From the NCBI RefSeq assembly GCF_030418305.1, contig NZ_JAUHPX010000001.1, forward strand, positions 620,001-684,000: DNA of 64,000 bases. Reading direction: 5' to 3'. Position numbers and translations under genes: made by a program. The first letter of the stretch is position 1. Each line of letters begins with the position of its first letter. The notes under the pieces are model-generated. The model was not told the DNA's origin. It saw only the letters and a program-made list of their open reading frames with translations, and made no database searches. Of this stretch, positions 20,318-31,288 are shown one piece after another. The stretch comes from Demequina lignilytica (GTDB taxonomy: Bacteria; Actinomycetota; Actinomycetes; Actinomycetales; Demequinaceae).

Positions 20318-21844
20318 CTACTCGTCGTCCTCGGCCGGATCGGTCCAGTGGCCGGCGTCGCGCTCGGTCCACAGCTCCTCGCGTGCGGCGGCGCGCCCGT
20401 CCATCTTCTCCTTGAACTGCTCGCGCTTCTCGGCGCGGGTGGCGCGCTGGGTGCGCTCGTGCTGCTCGATGCGGAGGTCGGAGCCGCGCTGTCCGAGAAG
20501 CTCGGCGCCCGCCATCATGGTGGGCTCCCAGTCGAAGACGATGCCACCCTGACGCGGGCCGATCACCACCTCGCAGCCGGGCGTCGCGCCCGCCTTGAAA
20601 AGCGCCTCCTCGACCCCCGCCTTGGCGAGGCGGTCGGCCAGGTAGCCCACGGCCTCGTCGTTGGCGAAGTTGGTCTGCTTCACCCAGCGCTCGACCTTGG
20701 TGCCGCGCACCTGGTAGTAGTCCTCGGCACCGTCGCGGACGTGCGTCACGGTGAAGCCCGACTCGTCGACGGCCCGGGGGCGCAGCACGATCGGCGCGGC
20801 CTCCAGCACAGGCGCCTTCGCGCGCTCCTCGGACACCATCGCGGCGAGCGCGAATCCGAGCTCGCGGAGGCCCTCGTGGCTCACGGCGCTGACCTCGAAG
20901 ATCGGCATCCCGGTCTCCTCGAGCTCGGGACGCACGATCGCGGCGAGGTCGCGGCCGTCCGGCACGTCGATCTTGTTGAGGATGATGATCTGCGGGCGCT
21001 CGGCGAGCGGCACGCCGCTGATCGCCTCGTCGCCGGTGTAGGCGCGCAGCTCCTTCGAGATCACCTCGAGGTCGCGGATGGGGTCGCGATCGCTCTCGAG
21101 GGTCGCCGTGTCGAGCACGTGCGCGATCACCGAGCAGCGCTCGATGTGACGCAGGAAGTCGTGGCCGAGACCGCGCCCCTCGGACGCCCCCTCGATCAGC
21201 CCGGGCACATCGGCGATGGTGAACTTGGTGCCGCCGGACTCGACCACGCCCAGGTTCGGCACCAGCGTGGTGAACGGATAGTCCGCGATCTTGGGGCGCA
21301 CGCGGCTCATCGCAGCGATCAGCGAGGACTTGCCCGCGCTCGGGTAGCCCACGAGCGCCACGTCGGCGATCGACTTGAGCTCGAGGACGACCGAGGCCTC
21401 GTCACCCGGCTCGCCCAGCAGCGCGAAGCCGGGGGCCTTGCGCTTCTGCGTGGCGAGGGCGGCGTTGCCGAGCCCCCCGCGGCCGCCCGCGGCGATCACG
21501 TACTCGGCACCGTCGCCGACCAGGTCGGCCAGGAACTCGCCGTCGCGCGACTTCACGATGGTGCCGTTGGGAACGCCCAGGCGCAGGTCGGCGGCGTTGG
21601 CGCCGTGACGCATGTCGCCGGCGCCCTGCTTGCCGTTCTCCGCCGTCCGGTGGGGGGCGTGGTGGTAGTCGAGCAGCGTGGTGACCTGAGGATCGACCAC
21701 CAGGATGACCGAGCCGCCCCGGCCGCCGTTGCCGCCGTCGGGTCCGCCGAGCGGCTTGAACTTCTCGCGGTGCACGGAGGCGACGCCGTGGCCGCCGTTG
21801 CCCGCGGTGACGTGCAGCGTCACGCGGTCCACGAACGTGGCCAT
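20318..21844 (-). CDS. obgE: GTPase Obg
   Basis: GTPase of 508 residues linked to ribosome assembly and growth control. The glycine-rich Obg domain occupies residues 1-158 ([11 protein letters not shown] turns). The G domain follows with G1 [11 protein letters not shown]3 [10 protein letters not shown]4 LNKIDV and the GTP switch [11 protein letters not shown]-terminal OCT domain (about 350-430) and a charged tail ending in EDDE complete it. GGAGGACC precedes the ATG. It follows rpmA after a terminator and a palindrome and is probably transcribed from its own promoter. Confidence 0.95.
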   Translation of the reverse strand: MATFVDRVTLHVTAGNGGHGVASVHREKFKPLGGPDGGNGGRGGSVILVVDPQVTTLLDYHHAPHRTAENGKQGAGDMRHGANAADLRLGVPNGTIVKSRDGEFLADLVGDGAEYVIAAGGRGGLGNAALATQKRKAPGFALLGEPGDEASVVLELKSIADVALVGYPSAGKSSLIAAMSRVRPKIADYPFTTLVPNLGVVESGGTKFTIADVPGLIEGASEGRGLGHDFLRHIERCSVIAHVLDTATLESDRDPIRDLEVISKELRAYTGDEAISGVPLAERPQIIILNKIDVPDGRDLAAIVRPELEETGMPIFEVSAVSHEGLRELGFALAAMVSEERAKAPVLEAAPIVLRPRAVDESGFTVTHVRDGAEDYYQVRGTKVERWVKQTNFANDEAVGYLADRLAKAGVEEALFKAGATPGCEVVIGPRQGGIVFDWEPTMMAGAELLGQRGSDLRIEQHERTQRATRAEKREQFKEKMDGRAAAREELWTERDAGHWTDPAEDDE

Positions 21845-21868
21845 GGGTCCTCCTGTGGTCGATCCGGC

Positions 21869-21888
21869 GGGACGATGCGCATCGTCCC
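21869..21888. repeat. Head-to-head pair of the GGACGATGC motif
   Basis: GGGACGATGCGCATCGTCCC is a perfect 20-bp palindrome made of two inverted copies of a 9-mer that recurs throughout the window. It lies in the obgE-rpmA gap. Other + strand copies of GGACGATGC start at 5716, 8273, 9948, 11850, 18612, 24440, 29291, 34527, 36253, 44021, 50048, 51874, 53471, 56864, 58319 and 62937. Inverted copies start at 2121, 5048, 6517, 8956, 30647, 33985, 35790, 39221, 45960, 51070, 51764, 54798, 59424 and 63550. Confidence 0.8.
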
Positions 21889-21901
21889 TAGCCTAGAAAC
21901 A

Positions 21902-21936
21902 CGTCAGGGGCGCCGCCTGTCGGCGCGCCCCTGACG
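21902..21936 (-). terminator. Terminator of rplU-rpmA
   Basis: CGTCAGGGGCGC (21902-21913) and GCGCCCCTGACG (21925-21936) form a perfect 12-bp stem with an 11-nt loop, 22 bp after the rpmA stop, followed on the minus strand by TGTTTC. Confidence 0.85.
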
Positions 21937-21957
21937 AGAAGTTGCGTGGTCGAGTGC

Positions 21958-22209
21958 TTACGCCTCGACGATGTCGACGACCTTGCGGCCGCGACGCTGC
22001 GCGAACTGCACGGTGCCGGCGACGAGCGCGAAGAGCGTGTCGTCCTTGCCGCGGCCCACGTTGTGGCCCGGGTGGTGGTGGGTGCCGCGCTGGCGGACGA
22101 TGATCTCGCCGGCGTTGACGGCCTGGCCGCCGAAGCGCTTCACGCCCAGGTACTGGGGGTTCGAGTCGCGGCCGTTGCGCGAGGAGCTCGCGCCCTTCTT
22201 GTGTGCCAT
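21958..22209 (-). CDS. rpmA: Ribosomal protein bL27
   Basis: Protein of 83 residues of the large ribosomal subunit near the peptidyl-transferase centre. The sequence is standard from [16 protein letters not shown] to [20 protein letters not shown]. There is no Firmicute-type N-terminal pro-sequence. It lies 15 bp after rplU in the same operon and ends in a clear terminator. Confidence 0.98.
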   Translation of the reverse strand: MAHKKGASSSRNGRDSNPQYLGVKRFGGQAVNAGEIIVRQRGTHHHPGHNVGRGKDDTLFALVAGTVQFAQRRGRKVVDIVEA

Positions 22210-22224
22210 GAGTGTCTCCTCGCC

Positions 22225-22533
22225 TTACTTGATGCCGGTGACCTTGAGGCGCGTGAGGTCCTGACGGTGACCCATGCGCTTCCGGTAGCCAGTCTTGTTC
22301 TTGTACTTGAGGATGGTGATCTTCGGGCCGCGCTCGTCGCGCACGACCTCGGCGGTCACCTTGACCTTGGCCAGCGACTTCGCGTCGGAGGTCACCTTCT
22401 CACCGTCGACGAGCAGCAGCGGAGCCAGCTCGACGGTCGCCCCGGTCTCCGCCTGGAGACGGTCGACCACGACGATGTCGCCGACGGAGACCTTCTCCTG
22501 GCGGCCACCGGCCTTCACAATCGCGTACACCAT
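22225..22533 (-). CDS. rplU: Ribosomal protein bL21
   Basis: Protein of 102 residues that binds 23S rRNA. It starts [19 protein letters not shown], has [10 protein letters not shown], and ends in [25 protein letters not shown], which is typical of the family. It is the first gene of the rplU-rpmA operon and is read from a promoter about 115 bp upstream through a structured leader. Confidence 0.98.
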   Translation of the reverse strand: MVYAIVKAGGRQEKVSVGDIVVVDRLQAETGATVELAPLLLVDGEKVTSDAKSLAKVKVTAEVVRDERGPKITILKYKNKTGYRKRMGHRQDLTRLKVTGIK

Positions 22534-22560
22534 GATCTATTCCTCGTGAAACTCGTTGTT

Positions 22561-22677
22561 CGATCCCGAGCGGGATCGGATTTCCTGCCGCAGCCGCTCC
22601 CGTCGAGGGCGCTGGCAGGGCATTGGCGCGCGGCGCGCCGACGTACAAATGTACCCGCTCTGACGGCGTCCGGTCAA
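22561..22677 (-). promoter_or_regulatory. rplU-rpmA promoter and structured leader
   Basis: On the minus strand, TTGACC (complement of 22672-22677), an 18-bp spacer and TACATT (complement of 22648-22653) make a good promoter. The predicted leader of about 108 nt holds the hairpin CGATCCCG-AG-CGGGATCG (22561-22578) just upstream of the rplU ribosome site. A role in autogenous control of L21 is possible but not shown. Confidence 0.65.
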
Positions 22678-22695
22678 ACCAGACGCGCCCGACGG

Positions 22696-25060
<2,365 letters not shown>

Positions 25061-25512
25061 GCGGGTACCTCGAATCGAGACCGCCCACACGCGGTCCCGA
25101 CCTCATCGTCGTTCGCGGCTCGTGGCCACGGAAGTCTGCTGGTCACGGCGGGCGGCGGCGATCTCGAGCGCCCATCCCCGATATCGCCGCGGAGGGCGGT
25201 AGCCCTGCGGGATCCGGCGGGACTGGCTGCTGCGCAGTCGCTGCGTCTGCCGAGTGGTTTGACCCCCGGTGTGGCTGGAGGTCTGACCTGAGGGACATTG
25301 TGTCACATGCCGCCCCGCCGACACGTCAGGCGAGGCACGCCGCGCGCCGCGCGGACCGGTCCGGGCCACGCGCGGGGGCCTGATCAGGCATGACGGTGAT
25401 ACCCCAGGTGGTTTACCCGAACGTGACCCCGTCCGGGACCTACGTCCCGGTGCGTTTTTCGGGCACCCCGGGTAGTTTTCTGGCATACCTTGACACAGGA
25501 AGGTCCCCACCT
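25061..25512. other. Intergenic region between rne and cydA
   Basis: 450 bp without a convincing gene. It must hold the rne promoter (minus) and the cydABDC promoter (plus). TGTGTCACA occurs at 25299-25307 but lacks the spacer of a Rex or CRP site. The notable element is the DosR-box-like palindrome at 25433-25450. Candidate -10 boxes for cydA are TAGTTT (25473-25478) and TACCTT (25486-25491); neither has a good -35, as expected for an activator-dependent promoter. Confidence 0.6.
25433..25450 (+). promoter_or_regulatory. DosR-box-like operator upstream of cydABDC
   Basis: CCGGGAC-CTAC-GTCCCGG is a perfect palindrome whose core GGGAC-N4-GTCCC equals the half-sites and spacing of the mycobacterial DosR consensus TTSGGGACTWWAGTCCCSAA. 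It ends 62 bp upstream of the cydA ATG, about -43 or -57 relative to the two candidate start sites. A DosR-like regulator is encoded at 32922. The following GCGTTTTT makes a terminator an alternative reading. Confidence 0.55.
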
Positions 25513-26991
25513 ATGGAAGCGCTGGAGCTTGCCCGCTGGCAGTTCGGCATCACGACCGTCTACCACTTCGTCCTCGTCCCGCTGACGATCGGCCTCTCGA
25601 TCCTGGTCGCGATCATGCAGACGGCATGGGTGCGCACCGGCAAGGAGAAGTGGCTGCGGCTCACCAAGTTCTACGGGAAGCTGCTGCTGATCAACTTCGC
25701 GCTCGGCGTCGCGACCGGAATCGTGCAGGAGTTCCAGTTCGGCATGAACTGGTCCGAGTACTCGCGGTTCGTCGGCGACATCTTCGGCGCCCCGCTCGCC
25801 ATGGAGGCGCTGCTCGCCTTCTTCCTGGAGTCCACCTTCCTGGGCCTATGGATCTTCGGCTGGGACCGCCTGCCCAAGAAGCTCCACCTGCTGACCGTGT
25901 GGCTGTTCTCGATCGGCACCGTGCTGTCCGCGTACTTCATCATCGCGGCGAACTCGTGGATGCAGCACCCCGTCGGGGCGGAGTACAACCCCGAGACCGG
26001 CCGCGCCGAGATGAACGACATCCTCGCCGTCCTCACCAACAACACCACCCTGGTGGCCTTCCCGCACGTGATCGCGACGGCCTTCCTGGTCGCGGGCACC
26101 TTCGTGGGCGGCATCGCGGTGTTCTGGATGGTGAAGACCGCTCGGAAGGACAAGGACTCGGCGGACCTGCCGATGTACCGCACCGCGGCCCGGTTCGGCG
26201 CGCTGGTGATGATCATCTCCGGCATCGCCGTGATCGTCACCGGCGACGTGCAGGCCAAGCTCATGTTCGAGCAGCAGCCGATCAAGATGGCGGCCGCCGA
26301 GGCGCTGTGCGAGACCGAGCAGCCCGCGCAGTTCTCCCTGCTGACCATCGGCAACCTCGCGGGCGACGACTGCTCCTCGGTGTCGCACATCCTGACCGTC
26401 CCGGGCCTCACGTCGTACCTCGCGACGGGCGACTGGAACGCGGAGGTCACCGGTCTCGACGAGCTCCAGGAGACCTACGCCGAGCGCTACGGCGCGACGG
26501 ACACCGAGGGCAACGAGATCAGCTACCAGCCGAACCTCGCCGTGACCTACTGGTCGTTCCGCCTGATGATCGGCCTCGCGGCGTTCTCCGCGGCGCTCGC
26601 CCTCGGCATCCTCTGGTTCACGCGCAAGAAGGCCTCGGGCATGCCGGGCTGGATGAAGACGCTCGCGATCGTCTCGCTGCCGATGCCGTACCTGGCGGCC
26701 AGCTTCGGCTGGATCTTCACCGAGATGGGCCGCCAGCCGTTCGTGGTCGCGCCCAACCCGACCGGATCGGACCAGGTGTTCCTCCTGACCCAGTACGGCT
26801 ACTCGAGCTCGGTGAGCGCCGGCGAGGTCATCACCTCGCTCGTGATCTTCACGGTCGTGTACGCGATCCTCGGGGTCTTCTGGTTCCGACTCATCCAGCG
26901 CTACGCCGTCGAGGGCGCGCCGCAGGTCGAGGAGCCCACCGTCCAGTCCGACGACGACGACGCGGCCAAGCCGATGTCGTTCGCGTACTAA
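25513..26991 (+). CDS. cydA: Cytochrome bd oxidase subunit I
   Basis: Membrane subunit of 492 residues that oxidises quinol and carries haems b558, b595 and d. His18 in TTVYHFVLVPLT is the distal-site ligand equivalent to E. coli His19. The quinol/haem segment GWIFTEMGRQPFVV is present, and the short Q loop marks the CydA subgroup usual in actinobacteria. The ATG at 25513 follows AGGAAGG; the next gene starts 13 bp after the stop. It is the first gene of cydABDC, with a DosR-like box upstream, so expression is probably oxygen- or redox-controlled. Confidence 0.97.
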   Translation: MEALELARWQFGITTVYHFVLVPLTIGLSILVAIMQTAWVRTGKEKWLRLTKFYGKLLLINFALGVATGIVQEFQFGMNWSEYSRFVGDIFGAPLAMEALLAFFLESTFLGLWIFGWDRLPKKLHLLTVWLFSIGTVLSAYFIIAANSWMQHPVGAEYNPETGRAEMNDILAVLTNNTTLVAFPHVIATAFLVAGTFVGGIAVFWMVKTARKDKDSADLPMYRTAARFGALVMIISGIAVIVTGDVQAKLMFEQQPIKMAAAEALCETEQPAQFSLLTIGNLAGDDCSSVSHILTVPGLTSYLATGDWNAEVTGLDELQETYAERYGATDTEGNEISYQPNLAVTYWSFRLMIGLAAFSAALALGILWFTRKKASGMPGWMKTLAIVSLPMPYLAASFGWIFTEMGRQPFVVAPNPTGSDQVFLLTQYGYSSSVSAGEVITSLVIFTVVYAILGVFWFRLIQRYAVEGAPQVEEPTVQSDDDDAAKPMSFAY

Positions 26992-27004
26992 GGAGTCCCC
27001 GCTC

Positions 27005-28024
27005 ATGGATCTCGCACTCGTCTGGTTCATCCTCATCGCGGTCCTGTGGACCGGCTACCTGGTGCTCGAGGGCTTCGACTTCGGCGTCGGCATGCTCATG
27101 CCGATCATCGGCAAGTCCAACAAGGGGCGCCGCGTGGTGCTCAACACCATCGGCCCCGTGTGGGACGGCAACGAGGTGTGGCTGCTCACCGCGGGCGGCG
27201 CGACCTTCGCGGCGTTCCCCGAGTGGTACGCCACCATGTTCTCCGGCTTCTACCTGCCGCTGTTCCTGATCCTGCTCGCGCTGATCGTGCGCGCTGTCGC
27301 GATCGAGTACCGCGGCAAGATCAACGACGAGACGTGGCGCACGCGCTGGGACTGGGCGATCATCATCACCGCCTGGATCCCCGCGGTCCTGTGGGGCGTG
27401 GCGTTCTCGAACATCGTCCGCGGCGTGCCGCTCGATGAGAACCACCAGTTCGTCGGGAACTTCTTCACATTCCTCAACCCGTTCGCGCTGCTCGGCGGCG
27501 TGGTCACGCTGCTGCTGTTCCTCTCGCACGGCGCGATCTTCCTGTCGCTCAAGACCGACGGCGAGATCCGTGCGCGGGCCGAGGCCTTCGCCAAGAAGAT
27601 CTCGCTCGCATCGCTCGCCGCGGCCGCGGTGTGGGCGATCTGGCTGCAGCTCGCCTTCTCCGTGGCGTGGACCTGGGCCGCCGTGGTGGTCGCCGCGCTC
27701 GGCCTCGCCGGCGCCTGGTACTCGTCGCTGCAGGGACGCTTCGGCTGGGCGTTCATCGCGAACGCCGTCGCGATCGTCGGCGCCGTGGCGCTGATCTTCG
27801 GCTCGCTCTACCCGGACGTGCTGCCCGACATCGACGGGGTCAACTCCCTCACGGTCGACAACGCGTCGTCCACCGACTACACGCTGACCGTGATGACGTG
27901 GGTCGCGGCGATCATGACCCCGATCGTCCTCGCCTACCAGGCGTGGACCTACTGGGTGTTCCGCCGCCGCCTGTCGATGGAGCACATCCCGGAGCACTCC
28001 GAGCTGACGTTCTCGAAGAGCTGA
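27005..28024 (+). CDS. cydB: Cytochrome bd oxidase subunit II
   Basis: Membrane subunit of 339 residues that pairs with CydA. Family features are WFILIAVLWTGYLVLEGFDFGVGML at the N-terminus, IGPVWDGNEVWLLTAGGATFAAFP, and HGAIFLSLKTDGEI. About eight membrane helices are visible. AGGAG precedes the ATG. It is followed after 7 bp by cydD. Confidence 0.97.
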   Translation: MDLALVWFILIAVLWTGYLVLEGFDFGVGMLMPIIGKSNKGRRVVLNTIGPVWDGNEVWLLTAGGATFAAFPEWYATMFSGFYLPLFLILLALIVRAVAIEYRGKINDETWRTRWDWAIIITAWIPAVLWGVAFSNIVRGVPLDENHQFVGNFFTFLNPFALLGGVVTLLLFLSHGAIFLSLKTDGEIRARAEAFAKKISLASLAAAAVWAIWLQLAFSVAWTWAAVVVAALGLAGAWYSSLQGRFGWAFIANAVAIVGAVALIFGSLYPDVLPDIDGVNSLTVDNASSTDYTLTVMTWVAAIMTPIVLAYQAWTYWVFRRRLSMEHIPEHSELTFSKS

Positions 28025-28031
28025 CCGCTTG

Positions 28032-29630
28032 ATGCGTCCCCTCGATCCGCGTCTCATCCGTCGGATCGGCCCGGCCCGCCGTTACATCCTGGTGACGGCG
28101 GGCCTGGGCTTTCTGACGGCCCTGCTCATCCTGGTCCAGGCCCTGCTCATCGCGCGGCTGCTGGCCCCGGTCCTCTCCCCCGCCCCGCTGTCCGACGACG
28201 GCCTGCGGTGGTGGGGCTGGCTGGTTGCCGAGCCCGCGCGCGAGCTCGCGGTCGGGCTCGCGTGGCTGGGGGCGGTGGTCGCCGCGCGCACCGCGGTCGC
28301 CTGGCTGCAGGAGCGCCTCGCGCATCGCGCCGGCGTCCGCGTCATCTCCGAGATGCGCGAGATGGTCGTCGCCCACGTCGCCGGGCTCGGGCCCCGCTGG
28401 AACGCGAGCGGGCGCACCGCCGACGTCGTGACGCTCGTGACCCGCGGGCTCGACGACCTCCTGCCCTACTTCGTGCGCTACCTGCCCCAGCTCGCCCTGG
28501 CGGTCACGGTGACCCCGGTGATGATCGTCGTCGTGCTCGGCCTCGACTGGCTCTCGGCGGTCATCGTCGTCGCGACGCTGCCGCTGGTCCCGCTGTTCAT
28601 GGTCCTGGTCGGCCTGCTCACCCGCGAGCGCAGCGCCCGGCACCTCGAGGCGATGCAGCGGCTCGGCACGCGCACCCTCGACCTGATCGAGGGCATCCCC
28701 ACCCTCAAGGCGCTCGGGCGCGAGCGCGGGCCGGCGGAGCGCGTGCGCCGCCTCGGTGACGCCCAGCGCAAGGCGACCATGGGGTCGCTGCGCATCGCCT
28801 TCCTGTCGGGCATGGTGCTCGAGCTGCTCACCACCCTCGCGGTCGCGATCGTCGCCGTGACCATGGGCTTCCGGCTCATCCACGGCGACATCGGCGTCGA
28901 GACGGCGCTCGCCGTGCTGGTGCTCGCGCCCGAGGTCTACCTCCCGGTGCGCAACGTCGGCACGCACTTCCACGCCTCCGCGGACGGCCTGGCCGCCGCC
29001 GACGCGGCCTTCGCGCTCGTGGACGACGCCGACCCGGCGGGCGCCCGTCGCTCGCTCGGCGCCGCTCCCGCGCTCACCGGGGCCACCGTCCGCGTGAGCT
29101 CACTCGACGTGCTCACCCCCGACGGCGCCCGGCTCGCGCCCGCTCGCCTCACCTTCGAGGCCAGGCCCGGCAAGGTGACCGCGCTGCGCGGCCCCAACGG
29201 CGAGGGCAAGTCGACGGCCCTGCTCGCGATCACCGGGCTGCTGCGCCCGGACGGCGGCACGGTCGCCGTCGGCGGGGTCGACGTGCTGACGGACGATGCG
29301 GCCGTCGAGCTCAACGGGTGGCTGGCGCAGGTCGCGTGGGTCCCGCAGCGGCCGGACCTCGGCGTCGAGGGCCGCACGCTGTCGCTGGGGATGCGTCAGC
29401 GGGTGGCGCTCTCCCGTGCGTTCGACTCGGGCCGTCCGCTCGTGCTGCTCGACGAGCCGACCGCGCACCTCGACCGGGGCGCGCGAGCCGAGGTGATCGA
29501 CCGGATCCGTGCGTTGGCCGACCGCGGCGCCACGGTCGTGGTCGCGACCCACGAGGACGAGGTCCTGGCGGCGGCGGACGCGGTGGTCGACGTCGTCGGC
29601 GCCGCGGTCGCCTCGGAGGAGGCGTCATGA
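28032..29630 (+). CDS. cydD: Cysteine/glutathione ABC exporter subunit CydD, shortened ATPase domain
   Basis: Half-transporter of 532 residues needed with CydC for bd-oxidase assembly; the pair exports thiols to the periplasm. Six membrane helices fill residues 1-320. The nucleotide domain has Walker A GPNGEGKST (about 387-395), Walker B PLVLLDEPT and the H-loop ATHED. Oddly, the Q-loop VPQRP (about 436) is only about 10 residues before the signature LSLGMRQR (about 449); the family norm is about 50, and CydC in this operon keeps it. The alpha-helical subdomain is therefore almost missing. The reading frame is open throughout. The ATG at 28032 is preferred over the adjacent TTG. Confidence 0.9.
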   Translation: MRPLDPRLIRRIGPARRYILVTAGLGFLTALLILVQALLIARLLAPVLSPAPLSDDGLRWWGWLVAEPARELAVGLAWLGAVVAARTAVAWLQERLAHRAGVRVISEMREMVVAHVAGLGPRWNASGRTADVVTLVTRGLDDLLPYFVRYLPQLALAVTVTPVMIVVVLGLDWLSAVIVVATLPLVPLFMVLVGLLTRERSARHLEAMQRLGTRTLDLIEGIPTLKALGRERGPAERVRRLGDAQRKATMGSLRIAFLSGMVLELLTTLAVAIVAVTMGFRLIHGDIGVETALAVLVLAPEVYLPVRNVGTHFHASADGLAAADAAFALVDDADPAGARRSLGAAPALTGATVRVSSLDVLTPDGARLAPARLTFEARPGKVTALRGPNGEGKSTALLAITGLLRPDGGTVAVGGVDVLTDDAAVELNGWLAQVAWVPQRPDLGVEGRTLSLGMRQRVALSRAFDSGRPLVLLDEPTAHLDRGARAEVIDRIRALADRGATVVVATHEDEVLAAADAVVDVVGAAVASEEAS

Positions 29631-31288
29631 GCGCGCCCGCGCCTCGGCCCGTGTCCGACGGGGCGGCGCTGCGTGCGGCGCTGCGCGACACCGGCGTGCG
29701 GCCCTGGCCCGTCATCCGTGCGACGCTCGCGGGCACCATGGCGCTCGGCTCGGCGGTCGGACTGGCCGCGGTCGCCGCCTGGCTGATCGCGCGCGCCGCC
29801 CAGATGCCCTCGCCCGCGGACGTCGCGCTCGCCGCGACCACGGTGCGCTTCTTCGGCATCTCCCGGGGTCTGTTCCGCTACCTCGAGCGGCTGGCGTCGC
29901 ACGACACCGCGCTGCGCGGCGTGGTCACGCTGCGCGAGCGCGCGTACGCCCGGCTCGCCGGCGCCTCGGCGGACCGGGTGCTCGGGCTGCGCCGCGGCGA
30001 CATCGTGGCCCGCATGGGGGCGGACCTCGACGCCGTGGGCGACGCCGTGGTCCGCGCGATCATCCCGCTCGGCGTCGCCGTCACGGTGTCCGCGATCTCG
30101 GTCGGGATCGTCACGGCGATCCTGCCGCTCGCCGGCCTGGTGCTCGCCGCCTGCATCCTCCTCGCGGGGATCGTGCCCGCGGTGCTGACGGCACGCTCCG
30201 CCCGGATCGCGGCTCGGGTCGGCACCAGCGCGCGCGCCGAGGTCTCGGCCGCGGCGCTGTCCGCGATGGACGGCGCCGTCGAGCACCGCGTGTGGGGCAC
30301 GAGCGCGGCCGCCGCCGAGGAGCTGCGGACCGCCGATCGCGAGGCCGAGCGCGCCGAGGAGCTGGCCGCCCGTCCGACCGCCTGGGCCGCCGGCGCGCAG
30401 GCGCTGTTCTCCGGTCTCGCGCTGGTCGGGCTGGTCGCGCTCGGCGTGCTGGCGGTCCGCTCGGGCGACGTCGACGGCCCGTGGGCCGCCGTGGTCGCCC
30501 TGCTGCCGCTCGCCGCCTTCGAGGCGGTGGGCGCCGTCCCGACCGCCGTCATGCAGCTCTACCGGTCGGCGGCCGCCGCCCGACGCCTCGCCGAGCTCGA
30601 GACCCCCGCCGACGCCGCGGCGATCCGCCCGGAGGAGGCCTCGCCCGCATCGTCCACCCCGACGCTGGTGCTCGACGGGCTGAGCGCCGCCTGGCCGGGC
30701 ATGGCTCCCACCCGGCCGGTGAGCGCCACGGTGCCGCCGGGCGGCGTGCTCGCGGTCGTGGGCCGGTCCGGCATCGGCAAGACCACGCTGCTCACGACTC
30801 TCGCGGGGGCGCTCCCGCCGGTCGGCGGCGCGGTGCGGCTCGACGGTGACCCGGTCGGGCCCGCGGACACCGGTGCGGTGGTCGCGATGACCGCGGAGGA
30901 CGCCCACGTGTTCGGGACCACCGTGCTCGAGAACCTCCGCGTCGCCCGCGGCGACGTGTCCACGGACGAGGCGTGGGAGGCGCTCGAGCTCGTCGGCCTC
31001 GCCGGATGGGTGCGGGGCCTGCCGGACGGCCTCGACACCGAGCTCGGCAGCGGCGGCCGCACCGTCTCCGGCGGCGAGCGACGTCGCCTGCTGCTCGCCC
31101 GGGCGGCGCTCGCCCCGGCACCCGTGCACCTGATCGACGAGCCGGCCGAGCACCTGGACGAGTCCGGCGCGGCCGCGCTGCGCGCCATGGTCGCGAGGAT
31201 GCGTGCGGAAGGCCGTAGCGTGGTCATCGTGACCCACGACCTCGGTCTGCTCGACGTGGCCGATACGGTGGTGTCCCTCGATGACTGA
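29627..31288 (+). CDS. cydC: Thiol ABC exporter subunit CydC
   Basis: Half-transporter of 553 residues, partner of CydD. Six helices (residues 15-310) precede a nucleotide domain with Walker A GRSGIGKTT, signature VSGGERRR, Walker B VHLIDEP and an H-loop in VTHD. The usual Q-loop Gln is replaced in MTAEDAHVF, so the two ATP sites of the CydDC pair differ strongly. The ATG overlaps the cydD stop (ATGA). Its 3' end overlaps the sensor kinase start by 8 bp, which ties the kinase to the oxidase operon. Confidence 0.93.
   Translation: MSAPAPRPVSDGAALRAALRDTGVRPWPVIRATLAGTMALGSAVGLAAVAAWLIARAAQMPSPADVALAATTVRFFGISRGLFRYLERLASHDTALRGVVTLRERAYARLAGASADRVLGLRRGDIVARMGADLDAVGDAVVRAIIPLGVAVTVSAISVGIVTAILPLAGLVLAACILLAGIVPAVLTARSARIAARVGTSARAEVSAAALSAMDGAVEHRVWGTSAAAAEELRTADREAERAEELAARPTAWAAGAQALFSGLALVGLVALGVLAVRSGDVDGPWAAVVALLPLAAFEAVGAVPTAVMQLYRSAAAARRLAELETPADAAAIRPEEASPASSTPTLVLDGLSAAWPGMAPTRPVSATVPPGGVLAVVGRSGIGKTTLLTTLAGALPPVGGAVRLDGDPVGPADTGAVVAMTAEDAHVFGTTVLENLRVARGDVSTDEAWEALELVGLAGWVRGLPDGLDTELGSGGRTVSGGERRRLLLARAALAPAPVHLIDEPAEHLDESGAAALRAMVARMRAEGRSVVIVTHDLGLLDVADTVVSLDD

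Noticed and set aside
16033..20415. A 1460-codon open frame on the + strand
   Set aside because: It lies antisense to proA, the P-type ATPase and proB, whose conserved motifs are complete. Its product is Arg/His/Glu-rich low complexity, as expected for the complement of high-GC genes.
25299..25307. TGTGTCACA as a Rex or CRP/GlxR site for cyd
   Set aside because: The half-sites have a 1-bp spacer instead of the 6-8 bp those regulators need, and it is over 200 bp from the cydA start.
25433..25459. Palindrome plus T-run before cydA as an intrinsic terminator or attenuator
   Set aside because: The GGGAC-N4-GTCCC spacing equals a DosR box and a Dos-like pair is encoded in the operon. A 7-bp stem with TGC before the T-run is a weak terminator. 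Not fully excluded.
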